From positions 33,529,912-33,593,911 of the forward strand of contig OZ026848.1 of assembly GCA_964023205.1 (NCBI GenBank): a stretch of 64,000 nt of DNA, read 5' to 3'. Made by a program: the position numbers and the translations under genes. Below, piece by piece: positions 25,201-40,200 of the stretch. The stretch comes from Lutraria lutraria. Its lineage: Eukaryota; Mollusca; Bivalvia; Venerida; Mactridae. Below the pieces are notes generated by a model. That model searched no databases. It had not been told where the DNA came from and was given only the letters and a program-made list of their open reading frames with translations. How positions within the stretch are numbered: position 1 is the stretch's first letter; each line of letters opens with the position of its first letter.

Positions 25201-28200
25201 CAATTAATCTCAATATGGCGGTATAAAATAAGTTTTAAAGGTACCGAGCATATTCCTATCTAATCCATGATGTTTATGCAGGATTAATAGGCATGTTGTT
25301 GCATATCCATTAGAAAATCAACACTTTATCGACACCCTTTGTATAAAAAATCAACCTGGTCTACTGATATAAATATGCAGTCGGAAAGTATTTTCAATTA
25401 AAAAGATCAGAAACGCTTCTTTAAAACAAAATCACCTTCGAATGAAGAGTACCTGTCAATAAACCACATTATTTCCTTCCCATGGGTGACCTTTTTCACA
25501 GCTTTGATAGTATATTCAATCTACCAGTAAAATAAGGCAGCTATGGACGTATAACAACTTCAATGGAATTCTCCTCAACGCCACTGTGAACATTTACTGA
25601 AGAGTATATTTCTAATATTTTGTAATCATTACCACACATTTATCATCGATTCTTATCTTTTATTACATGTTTTTTTTTCTGAACATTTCAGATCGATGCA
25701 AAGAATGACCGAGCCGTTGTGTTCAAGGTTTCTTTCACAGTTCGGTTCTCCAAGTCTGTGATTATTGCTCTTTACAATAGAAAGGGCAAAAATGTGGATA
25801 CGAGCGACGTAAGTTCTAGTTTATAAAACGTACATTTGTCCCTTGTAATTAGTTATTCTATTAACAATCAGAACTCCTCTGTGTTTGTCTAAAGAAAAGT
25901 GTCTCGGGCATAATAGGCAGGCCGCCTATTATAATATTTTATTATTGCTGTTCACGGGCTACTTTCCATCATGTCTGACCCTGGGAATCCAACGGTGGAA
26001 ACAACCTGTTTCTCTTTCAATGGGAACTTAATGAGGGATTTTCAGGTGATGATACCTAGAGTTGAAAGAGTAGTGACCGGACACCGCATAACCGAAATTT
26101 GTAACTCTACACTCATGTTCGAGGCGTCTTTCTCAGTTACGGAAAGGCCCGAGTAGTAACGACTGGTACGATAAGTGGTATGATGGATATATATGTAGAT
26201 ATGATTATCCTTAAGGTCAATCGGTGTTTTCAGTTAGGGGATTTATAACGATTTGAAGTCAAACAAAGTAATATAGTCATGACTATCTTACCGTAATTAT
26301 GTACATCAATCTATTCTTATATTATTTAAATATATAGGGAGAGCTTTTTGATCATTTGAGTACACAAGCCATTATATATCTTTATCATGTAAATTGACCT
26401 TTGAGTGTATTTTTTGCAGAAAATCAAACCTCAATCAGTTAATCATCATAAACATATCACATATAATTTCTACGGTCAAGTCGGCGACAGGATTGTAATA
26501 TATGTGCAAAAATGTCGAGCAACCATGCCACAGGTCAGCAATCTAGAAATACACGCGTGTTACGAAGACGAGATGGGTAAGTAGCGTACGTTAGACCAAC
26601 AGACACATTAAAAATTCACGACGCCAATTTGTTTAAGCAAATTTGACATTCTTGCGTTTCGTTTACAATACAATCATAATAATGCCCCCCAAAAAACTAT
26701 AACCTACTACCACCTGTTAGAAGATATGTTCACATAAACGCATACCAACATGTACATTTTAATGGTCTTACAGATTTAAAGTGCATCTCCTGTTAATGGT
26801 GATAGTAAGCGAATAATAACCATTTTATCACCCAAGTGTTTGTATAAGCAACAAGCTCTTTATGTAATAAAATAAATCTCGGTATTCATAAACTAATTCT
26901 TAGCTTCCAATTATAGACTTGGTGCTGGATTATAAACTTTATCTAACATTCAACTTTCTACGAATCAATTTGTGAATGTATGCATTATTTTCTGTGCATC
27001 CTAGTGGAACTCTTACTGTCTCACATCCAGAAATCTATGACCAGTTTTCTTCGTGTACATTTAGACCGAAACTGATGTCAAGATTTCTCTAATTCATTTC
27101 ATAGCAACAACAGTAGAAACAACATCAATGACCACAACCGAGCAACCCGACTGTGAATTCATGTGTGACGATGGAGCAACATGTATCAACGGTGATAAAG
27201 TAAGGACTTGTAGAAATCCGGTTTGAAACCTTTATCTGCAATCTTTATAGTTTAACACCTTTAAATTCGATGATGTGGGCATAAAATCAAATTCTAATGA
27301 CATTACCTTATTCGACTCATTTTAATACTTTGGGGGAAATTTTATCACAAAATAACAGCTGATAGCTAGATAGCCACCAATATGTATAAATAGTGTTTAC
27401 GCCGTCGTTGCATTAACACAGCAAAGTTGTAAAATTCGCAAAAAAAAACTGTAAGAACTCAATGTCACAATGTTGGCATTTACATGTACGCAAGGCTCAT
27501 AAAAAATTCAAATTATGCTAAAAATGTATCATCAAAAATTAACTGAGATGATGTTGGGTCGTTGTTGGAAGGAGCATATTGATAGAAATTATTAAAACGA
27601 AAGTAGAAGGTTGACAGTGAATGTAGCATTGTGGACACTAACGTATTGTTTGTGAATGCATAATCACTCGGCAACTACCGGGAATAATTTTCGGCACAAA
27701 TAATGCACATGTGAATATTTTACCCACCCGAGGGAGGGGAGGGGGTGGTGCTAGGTCAGTGGACTGACACAAGGGAATTTGACGTTTTTAAATTTTTGCT
27801 GTCTAAATCCCCACCCTAGAGACAACTGTATTTGTCTACATCATCTACCATAGAGCCTATTTGGTGTATCAAATTCCCGCCTGTCGGAAATTGTCTTCTG
27901 TCTGAAGTCCCATGTATGCCCGCCGCCACCCGGGTGCATAAATTGATAGGTGCATTATGTAATGACATTCAGTTGTAACTTACATACAAGTTTATGAATG
28001 ATTTCTTATGATGTTATATTGACATCCACAGTTATGTGACGAAATGTGTGATTGCTTTGACTGCAGTGATGAAGAAGGTTGTGCTTACCCAACAGAAGCA
28101 CCAGAAACTGATGGTAAGAAAACGAATGTCTCAAAACTATTTACGCGTAACGTATGTACTCGCACAATAAATTTTACGCTCCTAGCTCACTTCTGAGATT

Positions 28201-31200
28201 TTGTGTTTGGCTAGTAAGATATAAAACAAAGCATCGATTGATAAATTGTTGAGATTGGTGGTTTGAACACATTTAATAACTTGCACAAAACAGAAATAAT
28301 TACGTGTTTACTTTTTATCAACATTCCCAGTTAAACAAGAAGCGCGAACTTGTTGATGTCAATGGCACGGGATCTGGACCAAGCTAGATGTGATCCGGAC
28401 ACAAATAGTCCACCATGTGTAGTTGAAATATCAAGGAATGAATGAGGAAACAAAGAACTAACCTATAGAAACATACGAACGAACCCACATATCCACGAAA
28501 ACACAAACTGAATTATTTTCTTTACTTAAAGGTGAATGGAGCACATGGAGCCCATGGAGTAAATGTAATTGTCAAGGCAGGATGACACGAGTACGTCGGT
28601 GTGATAGTCCACGCCCATCCAGGGGAGGAGAATATTGTCGAGGAGAGTCAACACAAACCAAGGATTGTAAACGTTCAGACAAATGCGACAGTAAGTTGTA
28701 CAAACAAACAATTTTAAATTGCTTGATGCACGATTTCGTTGTGGAATTGTCAAGTTAAAATGTTTTACCATTTCTTCTCCTTGCTGGACTATATAATAAT
28801 AGTTTATAGTATGTTCAGTGATCCACATGAAGGTCAATATTAATGTAACACATACCATTAACATATAGTAATTCCTTCAAAAGTGTACCACTTGATTAAT
28901 GGCATATGAATGTACTCTGTTTCAGTGACTAATACGATCTTTTAACATACGTATGTACCATTTAATACGTTTTTGTATCACCACTGTCTTCATGACGTAT
29001 TCGTCTGGGGCTACAACGTCTCTTCGAAATAAAAAAAAAGAAATCAGGAATACTGTGTTTCTATCATTCATGTTTTTTAACTTTCAATACCATCTGAAGA
29101 AACGGTATCATGAAAACACTGTAAACCATTTCTTTAAAATATATAACCAGGCTGTGAGGAGGGCTATGAGCCAGTTATGGAAGATGGAAATGTTGTTGAT
29201 TGTGCTGGATTTGTTGGCAAACAATGTCCAAGGGACTCTGATGTCTGTAAACTTAACCCTAGATCTACGCTTGGCACGTGCTGCAGACCTATCGGTAAAC
29301 TAATTTTAATACATTTAATTGGAGTACACAATTTCCAAACTTAATGTAGATTTACTCGATAATAAATTTAGCAATTCAATCAAGCAAAGTCATGCAGAGA
29401 ATGCAACAACATCATTAATTATAAATGTTTATTTAAAAAAAACTATTTCCAGATGGAATGTGCGCCATATCTATCCATTATTTTACCTAAAATATAAAAA
29501 TATAAAAACAAACGATGACTTGGAGTGCTCCAGATATTAGATTTTTCTGTTTTATTTAGAATTAAAATTGGATGGCACTGATATAAACATAACGTGCAAT
29601 GATATAACAAGAATGTTTTATATAAAAGTAAAATAGGGTAACATAGGCAGATATTTATGATTAATGAAAGATAGTAGCAAGATAGTATTGGCCAAATGAG
29701 AATATTTGAGAGCGTTCTATAGTATACATAAACAGATTATAATTATGTGTCTATACAATTATTATAACACTACGTACTGATGTTGATGTGGGTTTCTTTT
29801 TTGTTTAGATTTCTGGACACCGTGGGGTGAATGGAGCTCATGTTCCAAAGATTGTGGAGGTGGTGTAGAAACTCGAACACGTGTTTGTACAAGCAAGAAT
29901 CCAAAGAGAGATTGTCCCCAGGCCTCAGAAAAGACGCGATCATGCAATGAAGGCCCTTGTGAAGGTACTATATACTGACACTCAATTATACATTTGTATC
30001 TGACGATTGTCGCTTATATAATCTACAACTGACTATATTCCGTCCACTAAACTCAGTAGGTAGAGTGTAATGTCACCTTCATCTGACTATATATTCAATC
30101 CACTTTCACCTACAACTGATTATATTCCATTCATTTAGCTTAGTAGGCAGAGTTTTATATCACCTACAACTGATTATGCTCCGTCCACGTAACAATATAT
30201 ATTATATATAATAGTTAGTATATATAATCTTTAATGTGGTCGTGATACCAACTGTTCAAGGTTCATAGCAGAGTTTCATTTTACATCATTTTAAAATAAA
30301 AGTCATAAAAATCATAGTATATCCAGTATACCAATTATCGGACGCGACTTTCATAAACTTACATTTCTTTTATAGAATCAACAACACCAATGATAACGAC
30401 ACCAACAACAACAGAATATGGACCAGATGGTAAGTTGAAACATTTTTTATAATATTTTACATTGTGTGTATAGTAATAGACACGTTTAAACTGACTTTGA
30501 TATCATTATAATTTATGTTACCTAGTAAGTAATTCCACTATAAATCACGAATTCTGTAAATGGTCAAATGTGAAATATTTTGCATCCATCGTTTCACACA
30601 CTTGTAGATAAGGGCCTCATTGGTTAATGCTGGTGGCACCTATTTAAATCAAGGGTACTGGTCAAGCCAACAGAACACCATTCTGTATTAATTGTATCAT
30701 TGTGTAAGTAACCGTTGGTAAATTAAATTCAGTACAGCCTCTCATTAGCGGCCCTCTCTTCAGCAACAACATCCCTTCTACAACAGTATATTTTTCCACT
30801 GCATGATTCAACAATTGATTTAACTTCTCTAGAGCACCAACCTCTCAACAACAACATAATTTTGCTACTCCAAAATGGTGTTGCTTTGAAGAGGTTGCAC
30901 TGTACATGTACTAGTGTCCTTAAAACTGAAACAGCGATGATAAAACTCAACATAAAACACGAAAAATGTTCCTGTTTCTATAAAAGGTGAATGGGCAGAT
31001 TGGTCACCATGGTCTAGGTGTACAAGAACTTGTGGTGATGGTGTAGAAACAAGAGTTCGTGAATGCAGTAATCCACCACCTGGTCCTAATGGTAAACCAT
31101 GCCGTGGAAAGCCAGAACAAGAAAGAGAATGTAAGAAGAAGGATTGTGCTGGTACGTAATATGTGCACGTTGGTCTTACATGGTGATAGGTCAACGCCGT

Positions 31201-34200
31201 CAATAAAGCCCGTTGAATGTGGATAAAATTATTTTATTGGCGAAGATCAAGGTTCAGAGGTTAAATAACATGTAAATGCTTGTAGTTGAACTATAGCGAC
31301 AACACAACAAGGAGTCCTTATATAAAAACTGATAGCCTCTATTTATGTTCGGTCTACAATCGTGATGTAATTATCCTAAGATTGGTGCAAACTGAAATAT
31401 GTATTACAACGATCTTTGCTAGAAAGATAGCATGGAAAGATCAATTGACACCGTCCTAGCTCATTTTTTCTGAACATGCATCAAGACACAACAAGAAGAG
31501 GAAAAAACTCGGTATACATGTCTAATGTATATCTTGGAATATTTCTAAAACTAATGGGCACATTTAGAACCAAGTTACACAGATTGGACTTAAAACAGAT
31601 GAATCTTAATGATAACTAACTCAGATTTTGCTTACTGGTAGAATATTGGCCAATATAGAAGATAGACCTGTGTGATTTAAGAATTATATTGTTATTACAG
31701 GACCTCCAAACTGGTCGCCATGGGCACCATGGAGTGATTGTGACGTTCATTGTGGTACCGGAAAACGTACACGAAACAGGTACACGTAGTTTCCTTACAT
31801 CATTAGTGTATTGATGAAATGAAAAGATGAATATACATGTAAATCATTTTATTCTTCGTCCACTACAGCCTAAATACTTAAACACAAATAACTAGTCCCC
31901 GTGAAAATTACACCAAAAACGCAAACACAATATTACATATGAAAATAGAAACAAGCTAAAACTCGAACCCGCGTGTATGTTTTACAGTTCTCACTCCTTC
32001 CAAGTATACACTGATGTCATATGACGCCACTTTAAAAAGTATTGATGCCAACTGTCATGAATAGTCATACAAATAACATATATATACATTCTTATATATA
32101 TGTGTGTGATCGTTAGCCCATAAAACATATGACTCAATTTTAAAATCTGCATTAACTTACATGAAGTGATTTTATTATTTTTACCAGGAAATGTGACAGT
32201 CCATCCCCTGGCCCCGGCCAGGATTATTGCCCCGGATCAGATCTAGATACAACTTTATGTACAATGAGACCCTGCGAATGTTCATTCACAATGACTGGAT
32301 TTGAAAACATATTTGGATATGAGCCATCTTCACAGATTGGTGAGTAACATTAAACTATTTCAAAGTGTGGCTAGTCAAATTACCTTAAAATACCTTGATA
32401 TTTAATATTCGAAAGTGATAGGAACTCATACCGTTTAAGCATAGCTCAAATATTGACGCCCGTTATTATCATCGTCATCTCTACCAGAAGAAGAAATTAA
32501 TCTTATTCTGGTTAAAACTCAATATACAATGTATATCCAAAGATGGCATTTTTATTTGATTATTATAAATGGGCTGAGTTTTTGTTTAATTTATTCATGT
32601 TACATTAAAACAGGCTGGATTGAAACAGATGGTGAATTTGGTCCAACTGATCCAGAAGAGGATGTTTATCTTGATGACATGTTTGAAGAAGGTGTTGTTG
32701 TCCACGTCGATTGCAGTAACTGGTATGTAAACATAATATAATTTATTATAATGATATCCTGTAATATTTAGGAAAGTAGGCAGTGAGGATGTTTTGAATT
32801 TGACGAAGTGAAATAATGCTTTCCGATGAGTTTTAGGTCCATTTTCTACCTCATTTATTTGGAGCGCTTCAGAATTGAATAATTGAATGCTATTTCATTG
32901 AATTATACTTCATTTCTATCTATGGTCAGGACCTTTTAGGGGGCACATGCTGGAGCCCCCCAGTCCCCTAAGTCCACAAGTGAAAAGGTACCATGTTTTG
33001 TCAAGCAACATATTAAACTTTTTCTAGTCCAGAATTTAATTGATTCATGATATTGTAACTTGTAATGATACATGTTTAAATCTTTACAGCTCTTGTGATG
33101 AAGGTGTAATTGATTGTCAAGTCGGAGAATGTGAAGGTACCTTATTTATAACTATTTAACGAATTGGTTTGAATAAAAATTGTGGACAAAGTTTTAATAA
33201 TCCTGTTTAAATACATCTTGCACTAACATAATTACTGGTATTACTTTCATTCCCCTTATTGGAACACTTTAAGAAAATCTTTGAAACAAAACATTTTATA
33301 CATTCTTTGAAATGTAAGTAGGTAAATTTTCATTGTCTAAAAATCTTAAGTTGTTGAGATAAGATATAATCACCTTTAAAGCTGACACGTACTTGGCCTC
33401 CATGCTTGAGTGGATATGGTCACTTGACTCACAATCATTAGCTTATCGTCTTAGTCAGTTCAAATCCCACATGAGACATAATTCCACATTTGAAGAAGCT
33501 GTTCCGCTAGCTTTCAGAAGTTACCTGCGTGGCATATTCCCCCACTGTCACCATGAATGTTGGCGTGACGTTACTTTAAAACCCACTAAAACAAATCAAG
33601 TGAGGAGAAGCTCTTGACTGTGGTCAGTGTTAAATTACTCATGCCAGTCCAGACAGTACATCCAAAATCGGTAATGTTATTTGTTTATAATTCACAGAAT
33701 GCACATACACCAAATGGAGTCGCTGGTCAGATTGTTCTAAGACATGTGATGTTGGACAGAGACAACGTACCCGTCGTCTTAGAAATAAAAACAGTAGAGC
33801 CTCAAAATGTAAACCAGTATTAACTGATAGAGAGGACTGTAACCTTGATCCTTGCCCAAGTAAGTTCAATACAATATACAGTCACACATGTGTGAGTAGC
33901 CTCCCCTCAATAAAGGTCATTCTTTAAAAAACTGTCATTGGGTTTTATTTTTTAAACAAAATGGCCTCTAAATAAAGACCACCACCTGTGTTCACAGGTT
34001 TGTTTGTATAGATATATACTCTGATGGATGTGTTTGGTCTCTTAAACTAAATGGTTCCTTTTTAAGCTTTCATATCATTAATTAATTAATGCAAAAAATT
34101 AATGCTCATGTTGATAAAAAATATACTTCTGACTTAAACGAGGTTGAGTCAAAATAAGAATGTGAATTAATTATCATAGCATGACAATTGACATTTTTTC

Positions 34201-37200
34201 CATTGTAAGGTGCTGCTTTCTTTTACTGATACATACCATGTGTGCTAGCTGATACATACCATGTGTGCTAGCTGATACATACCGTGTGTGCTAGCTGATA
34301 CATACCGTGTGTGCTAGCTGTTATAAACACACCTCACCCTTTCTATTTAGACTGTGTGATATGATTTTGTCTCTTAGTTTAAATGTCCTACTACATTTAA
34401 ACCACTGGTTATTCTTGCCCACTGCTATATTATGCTATGATTCAAAATTCATTATACAAACATAGTGTTTGCAGTAAAATCTTTACTTGCTTAAATTGAT
34501 GTGTTCAGTAACTTAGGGTTACCTGGTGAAATATATGCTACTGTTTTCTTATAAGCATGTTAATACAATGCTGCTGTTTTCTTAGAAGTATGTTATTACC
34601 ATGCATGTGCATGTTAGATATATACATGAATATATTACGTTGTCATATACCAGTGCTTGCCATTATATGTATATCATTTATAACTTGTAAATATGTTAAA
34701 CTCTCCATAATTGAGGATTGAATAAATATATATTGATCATTTCTTATCAAAACAAATATGTTGGCTTTATACATGTTATAATCTTAATAAACTGTCAGCT
34801 AACATTATACTGTGCTCTTTTATTACTAATTCGTATGCTTTCTGTATACATGTTAACTCCATAAGGTTTAAAACAAATACTATTTATATCATAGTTTGCT
34901 ATAAAATTACTGCCAAATTACTGCGTATATACATGTGAAGTGACCATAGCCTACAGCTTTGTTTGTTGGCTTAAGTCTCTGGTTTTATAGTTGATTGACT
35001 TCCTACTGTACCAGGAGTACTGGGTTTGACTGTCAACCTGTCATATAACCTCCATGTATCATTATTCTGCTATATCAATTCTGTCATGTTCAAGTTAACC
35101 TTCACCTCTTGTTGTTTCAGCTGTTATTCCACCAGAATGGACACCATGGTCATCATGGAGTGAGTGTACCTCAGATGGAACTTGCATTATGGTACCGTCA
35201 ACAAGAACAAGAGAGTGCAGTGTACTACCAAACTCAAATTGTTACGGAGATGCCATTCAAACAAAATCCTGTGATAATCCTTGTGTAACAAGTAGGATGA
35301 TAGTTTATCAAAATCTTGTTGGCCATAACGTTTTCTTAATGTTAACCTGTTCCTAGGTTCATAAAAGATCTTCATTTAGAGTTGACCTCATATTTCCTTG
35401 ATTTAATGTTTGGAGTAGCTTATGGTAGATCATGAATATGTTTGTATATGTGTACATGATGAAAATCAAACAATAACACTGATGAGTCTACTGTTTTTAC
35501 TAGAAATCTCAGATTAGGCTTACATTTAAAAAAATGTTTGTTTGTGGAATCCTACCCGAGAATTTTCAATATATTGTACATTATAACGCTTGATTTTAAC
35601 TTTTTGTACAAACAGCACCATCAGAATGTGAAGGTGGTATGGTATGGAGTGAATGTGCTAACAGATGTCCACATACTTGTCTTGAAGTAAGACTGGACAC
35701 TTGTGAAGATGAAGATGATGATTGTATACCAGGTTAATAAGTTTTTCTGATGAATCATCTTGTTCTGTTGAGAAAATCTAATTCATAGTGCCAACGTAGG
35801 GCTATTATTTAGATAACTTACCATTTCTTGTCAGATATATAACACCTTTACTAAAGGAAAACTTGATGTGATCACATCTGACTTTTTGAAGTTATACATA
35901 CATCTAATACAAAAATATCTTCTTACACTCTAGTGCAAGAAAAAAGGTATAATTAGAGTTGTTGTAATATAGTGGTAGAATTGTTAAAATTTGATGTAAT
36001 GTTTTATCGTTGTGTTTTTAAGGTTGTACATGTCCAGATGGTAAGGTATTGTTTGATGGACAGTGTATACCAGAAAGGAAATGTCCATGTTACGATGATG
36101 AAGGCAAGGAAGTTTTACTGAACATGGTTATAAACAAAGGATCTTGTGAAACATGGTAAGAACATCTCCCGATTAACTTAAACTGAAAAATACCCTGACA
36201 TAATCAAAGTTGGTGCATAAAGTTCTGTTTATCAAACTATTCAGGAAAGGTATGTCTAAGACTACTGACTTAGGTAGTTTGAGCCCTTGGCGCAGCACAT
36301 ATTCTCGACGACATTTAGTTGCCTATGGCTGTACACACTGCTCATTTGACTGATCTCTATGTTCAGAAATATATTGAAAATGGGTGTAATATCCTATACT
36401 TAATTCACAAAGATTTTCTTTTGGAAAAAGCCCTGAAATTAATAGCTTACTGTCATATTACATTAGTAATTATACCAAGACTTGTATTGCATGTTGAACT
36501 TTTATAAGTAGGTAAGAATGTCTTTGTTATAACGTACTTCTCTTTATTTTAGTACCTGCAAGAATGGTTCACTCCTATGCTCCCAGGAACCTGACTGTAA
36601 GTACAGTTCTCTTTTAACCTTTGACAAACACATTATTTATAACCATAAGTGGACATTTTCTGGTTAATACCAAATAACCATTTTGTATAGGACTGTGCGA
36701 ATCATTTTCCCTACTTGTAAATATGTGTAAGGTATGATTATTTTCCTGGTGGAGATTGTTGGCTGACATGTGTGCCAAAAGATTGCTCTTCATGTATAGA
36801 CAACAACTCGATTCTATAAAATCTGTTTTGTAGTGAATGATTTATCTGTGTGTCACAAAATTATGTTGATAGCATGAGGAAAACTGTTGTACTGTAAATG
36901 ACTATATTTATAAACCGATTTTACTGTATTATAGGCTGTGAGTGGTCTACATGGGGACCATGGGGTGAATGTAGTGACACTTGTGGGGAAGCTACCAGAA
37001 ATAGATACAGGTAAAGCTTTTTATGTATTATGCAGGTACTACGACAGCATGACATAGCTATCTTTTTTGTAAAGAGTATCTAATAACTATCCACTATGTA
37101 AATATCCAGCTTACATATTTCTTGATCTACACAAGAAACATTAGTTTTCCTATCCAGGTGCTTATTATTTGTTAGTTCATTGATTGATAAACACTGACTT

Positions 37201-40200
37201 TACAAGTTTCTTGTTGGAGAAAAGAACACAGTAAACATGTGCAAGGACTTTTTGTACCCCATGGAACATTCATTATAGTCTGAAAAACACATAAAAAAAT
37301 TGCTTTGTGGAAGTACAGCCAAACCTGTGAATACAGGTCACCCTTAGGAAAGACACAATGAGACAGGTGGCCTTCATTCTGAGTTATTTTGTTCAATCAA
37401 TGATGGTTTCTAAAATAATTGCTGTATTTGGAGGTGGCCTTTAACTGTACTTCACACTTAGGTCATCATGATAGTTAAAGTTTATTTATTTTATCCTACA
37501 GAACATTGACTAATGGTGATCCATACAGCTGTGGTGATGAAGTTGATACAGATAAATGTAACTACAGACCATGTCCTGCTGACTGTGTTGTGGATGGTGT
37601 ACCTTACCATATTGGTGATCTTACCAGAACTAAGGAATGTGAAGTATGCCACTGTACGACCCGAGGAGAAAAATGTGAAACTGATCCACACTTAGTTGGT
37701 AAGATGTAACATTTATTAGATCAAGGATGTGTTCATATTCAACATAAATATTAATTTCATAAAACAATGATTCATGTACTTAAAAAGCCTTTTTTCAGGA
37801 AGTTAATGATGCATTTTTATAGATTGAACTGACTTCTATGTAAAAGAGTAAATATAATGTAGAAAAAAGATAAGAAAAAGATTAATCTTCTGTATGTGTG
37901 TCTTGCTTCAACTTCTTACAGTGTGTTTTAGAATTATCAGGTAAAAGAACACATTGATGATATTAATGAATACTGTTTGTTGTTGTAGTTGATGGAGGAT
38001 GGTCAGCATGGAGTGATTGGTCAACTTGTAGTTTATCTTGTGAAGGTGGTCTGACACTCAGAACCAGGAAATGTAATTCACCATTGGCACAGTGCGGGGG
38101 TGCGGCTTGTAAGGGAGATAACTCAGATGCTAAACCATGTAATGAAGGAGTTTCATGTAAGCTGAAAATTATATGTGTTGTAATTGTAAATGCTTTCATT
38201 TAAGTGTTGAAAGTACCTGCCTCCATGGTCAAGTGGTTAAGGTTGCTGACTTCAAATCAGCCCAGCTACTGACCATGTCTCTTTGTGTGAGAAAGTAGGC
38301 AGTTGCGTATGGAAGATGGGAGTTTAGTATTGTTCTTCCCAGGAACGATGCGTAGGTGAACCGTCTGCCTCATATGACTTTGACTGTTGAAAAGGGTTGT
38401 AAAACTCGAGCAAATAAATGAACATAATTATGTCATGAGATTGCATATTACATTTTGAAAGAAAACTTAATTTTGGTGCTGAGATATTTCACCATTTACT
38501 AATTATCAAAATTCCTGGGAAATTGGTTTTTATACACACAATATCAATATGAATAATTGAAAGTGACAAATATTTTACATTGTAGAACAAGCGATTTATG
38601 GTGATATAATTAAATTGCATTGTTTCAGGTTGTGCAACTACATCATGGGGTTCTTGGTCTGAGTGTTCTGAGACATGCGATACTGGAACCAGGACAAGAT
38701 TACGTGAATATGTTGATTCTTCTGACTACAAAGAGTGCCATGAAACCTTACAAGAGACTGAAACATGTGTAGACCAGCCATGTGATAGTAAGTTCTAGTT
38801 AAACTGTCAATCTATGACTGTTCAAAAAAGGGGTGGAGTATCACTTGTGGTACAATGTTGCCAATGTGGGGTACATCGCAACTTTAAGTCTCATCTTATT
38901 GTTTGGCTACAGACCTAATTTGTGTGAATGTTATGTGAATAAGATCAAGGCCTTGTAATTGTGTCAATATAAATGTTGCCAGACATTCATATCCTCACAT
39001 CTACTACTTCTGTCTAGGAGTCTATATAACATACAGTTTCCTTAACTGCATAATTTACTTTAAATATTTTCACGAACATCTTGTTGGAATATTGCATGCT
39101 TATCATTATTTTCATTTTTGTTCTGATTGAAATACAGTGCAACATCTCCAAAGTAACACCTGTTTGGAGTAGCAAAATTATGTTGTTGTTGAGAGGTTAT
39201 ATTAATAGATAAATCGTTTTGTGTGAAAAAAATCATGCTGTTGAAGCTGTACCTCAAAAGAGGACTGCTAAGGAGAAGTTGTACTGTATATTGTAACTGA
39301 AGAGCAACACAGGGTTTCTGTACTGTTGTTTAAATAATGTTTCTAAGGGAATTATCTTATGCAGCTTGTTCATGTTTTCATAGTGGTGTTTAAAACCTGA
39401 GATTTTTTTACAGTTGAATGTACTGTCACTCAATGGTCGGACTGGTCAGATTGTTCACAAACGTGTGGAAATGGTAAAAAGACGAGAACACGACGTGTCA
39501 AAGGAGACGAAACATCGGACTGTCCACCATTGGTCGACACTGCTGCATGTTTTGTTAAGGACTGTTGTAAGTATCAAATATTACCATTCTTATTTCTGGG
39601 GAGTGATTTATGAGTAGTGTTAAATCTTACTACACCTGGGTCTGTGTCACGTAAGATGACTATTAAATAGTCAGCGTTATGTATGCATCAATTCAGCAGC
39701 AAGTCATAGGAATATTATTTAAACTGCTTGTTCTCTAAAACAGTGATTTGTTGTAAATACATTGTTGTAAAGACTGCTGCATGGCATGACAAATATTTTT
39801 CTGGCCGCTTATCCTGCTGGACATCCAGCTTAGTTCTTCAGCAATTTCAACTCATCCTGATTCAATTTCTTCTCATGATTACAAGTGGACAAGTTGATTT
39901 GTCAAGCCCAGTGTTAAACATGTTTACAGCATTGACTGCTTCTAGTGCAATCTAGAAATGAATAGAACTTTAATATAATCCAGTCCTGTATGACTAATTA
40001 TGATGTACATTACAGCTTGTGGTAAGAGAGAAGAATATTCTAATCATACATTGTGTGAACATACCTGTGAGAACAGAATCCAAGGTGTACCAGCTGACTG
40101 TGAAAACAAACTTGTTGAAGGATGTATATGTGAAGATGATTACTACAGAGATATAAATGGAGATTGTGTGAGATCCAAAGACTGTGATAAATGCTATTAT

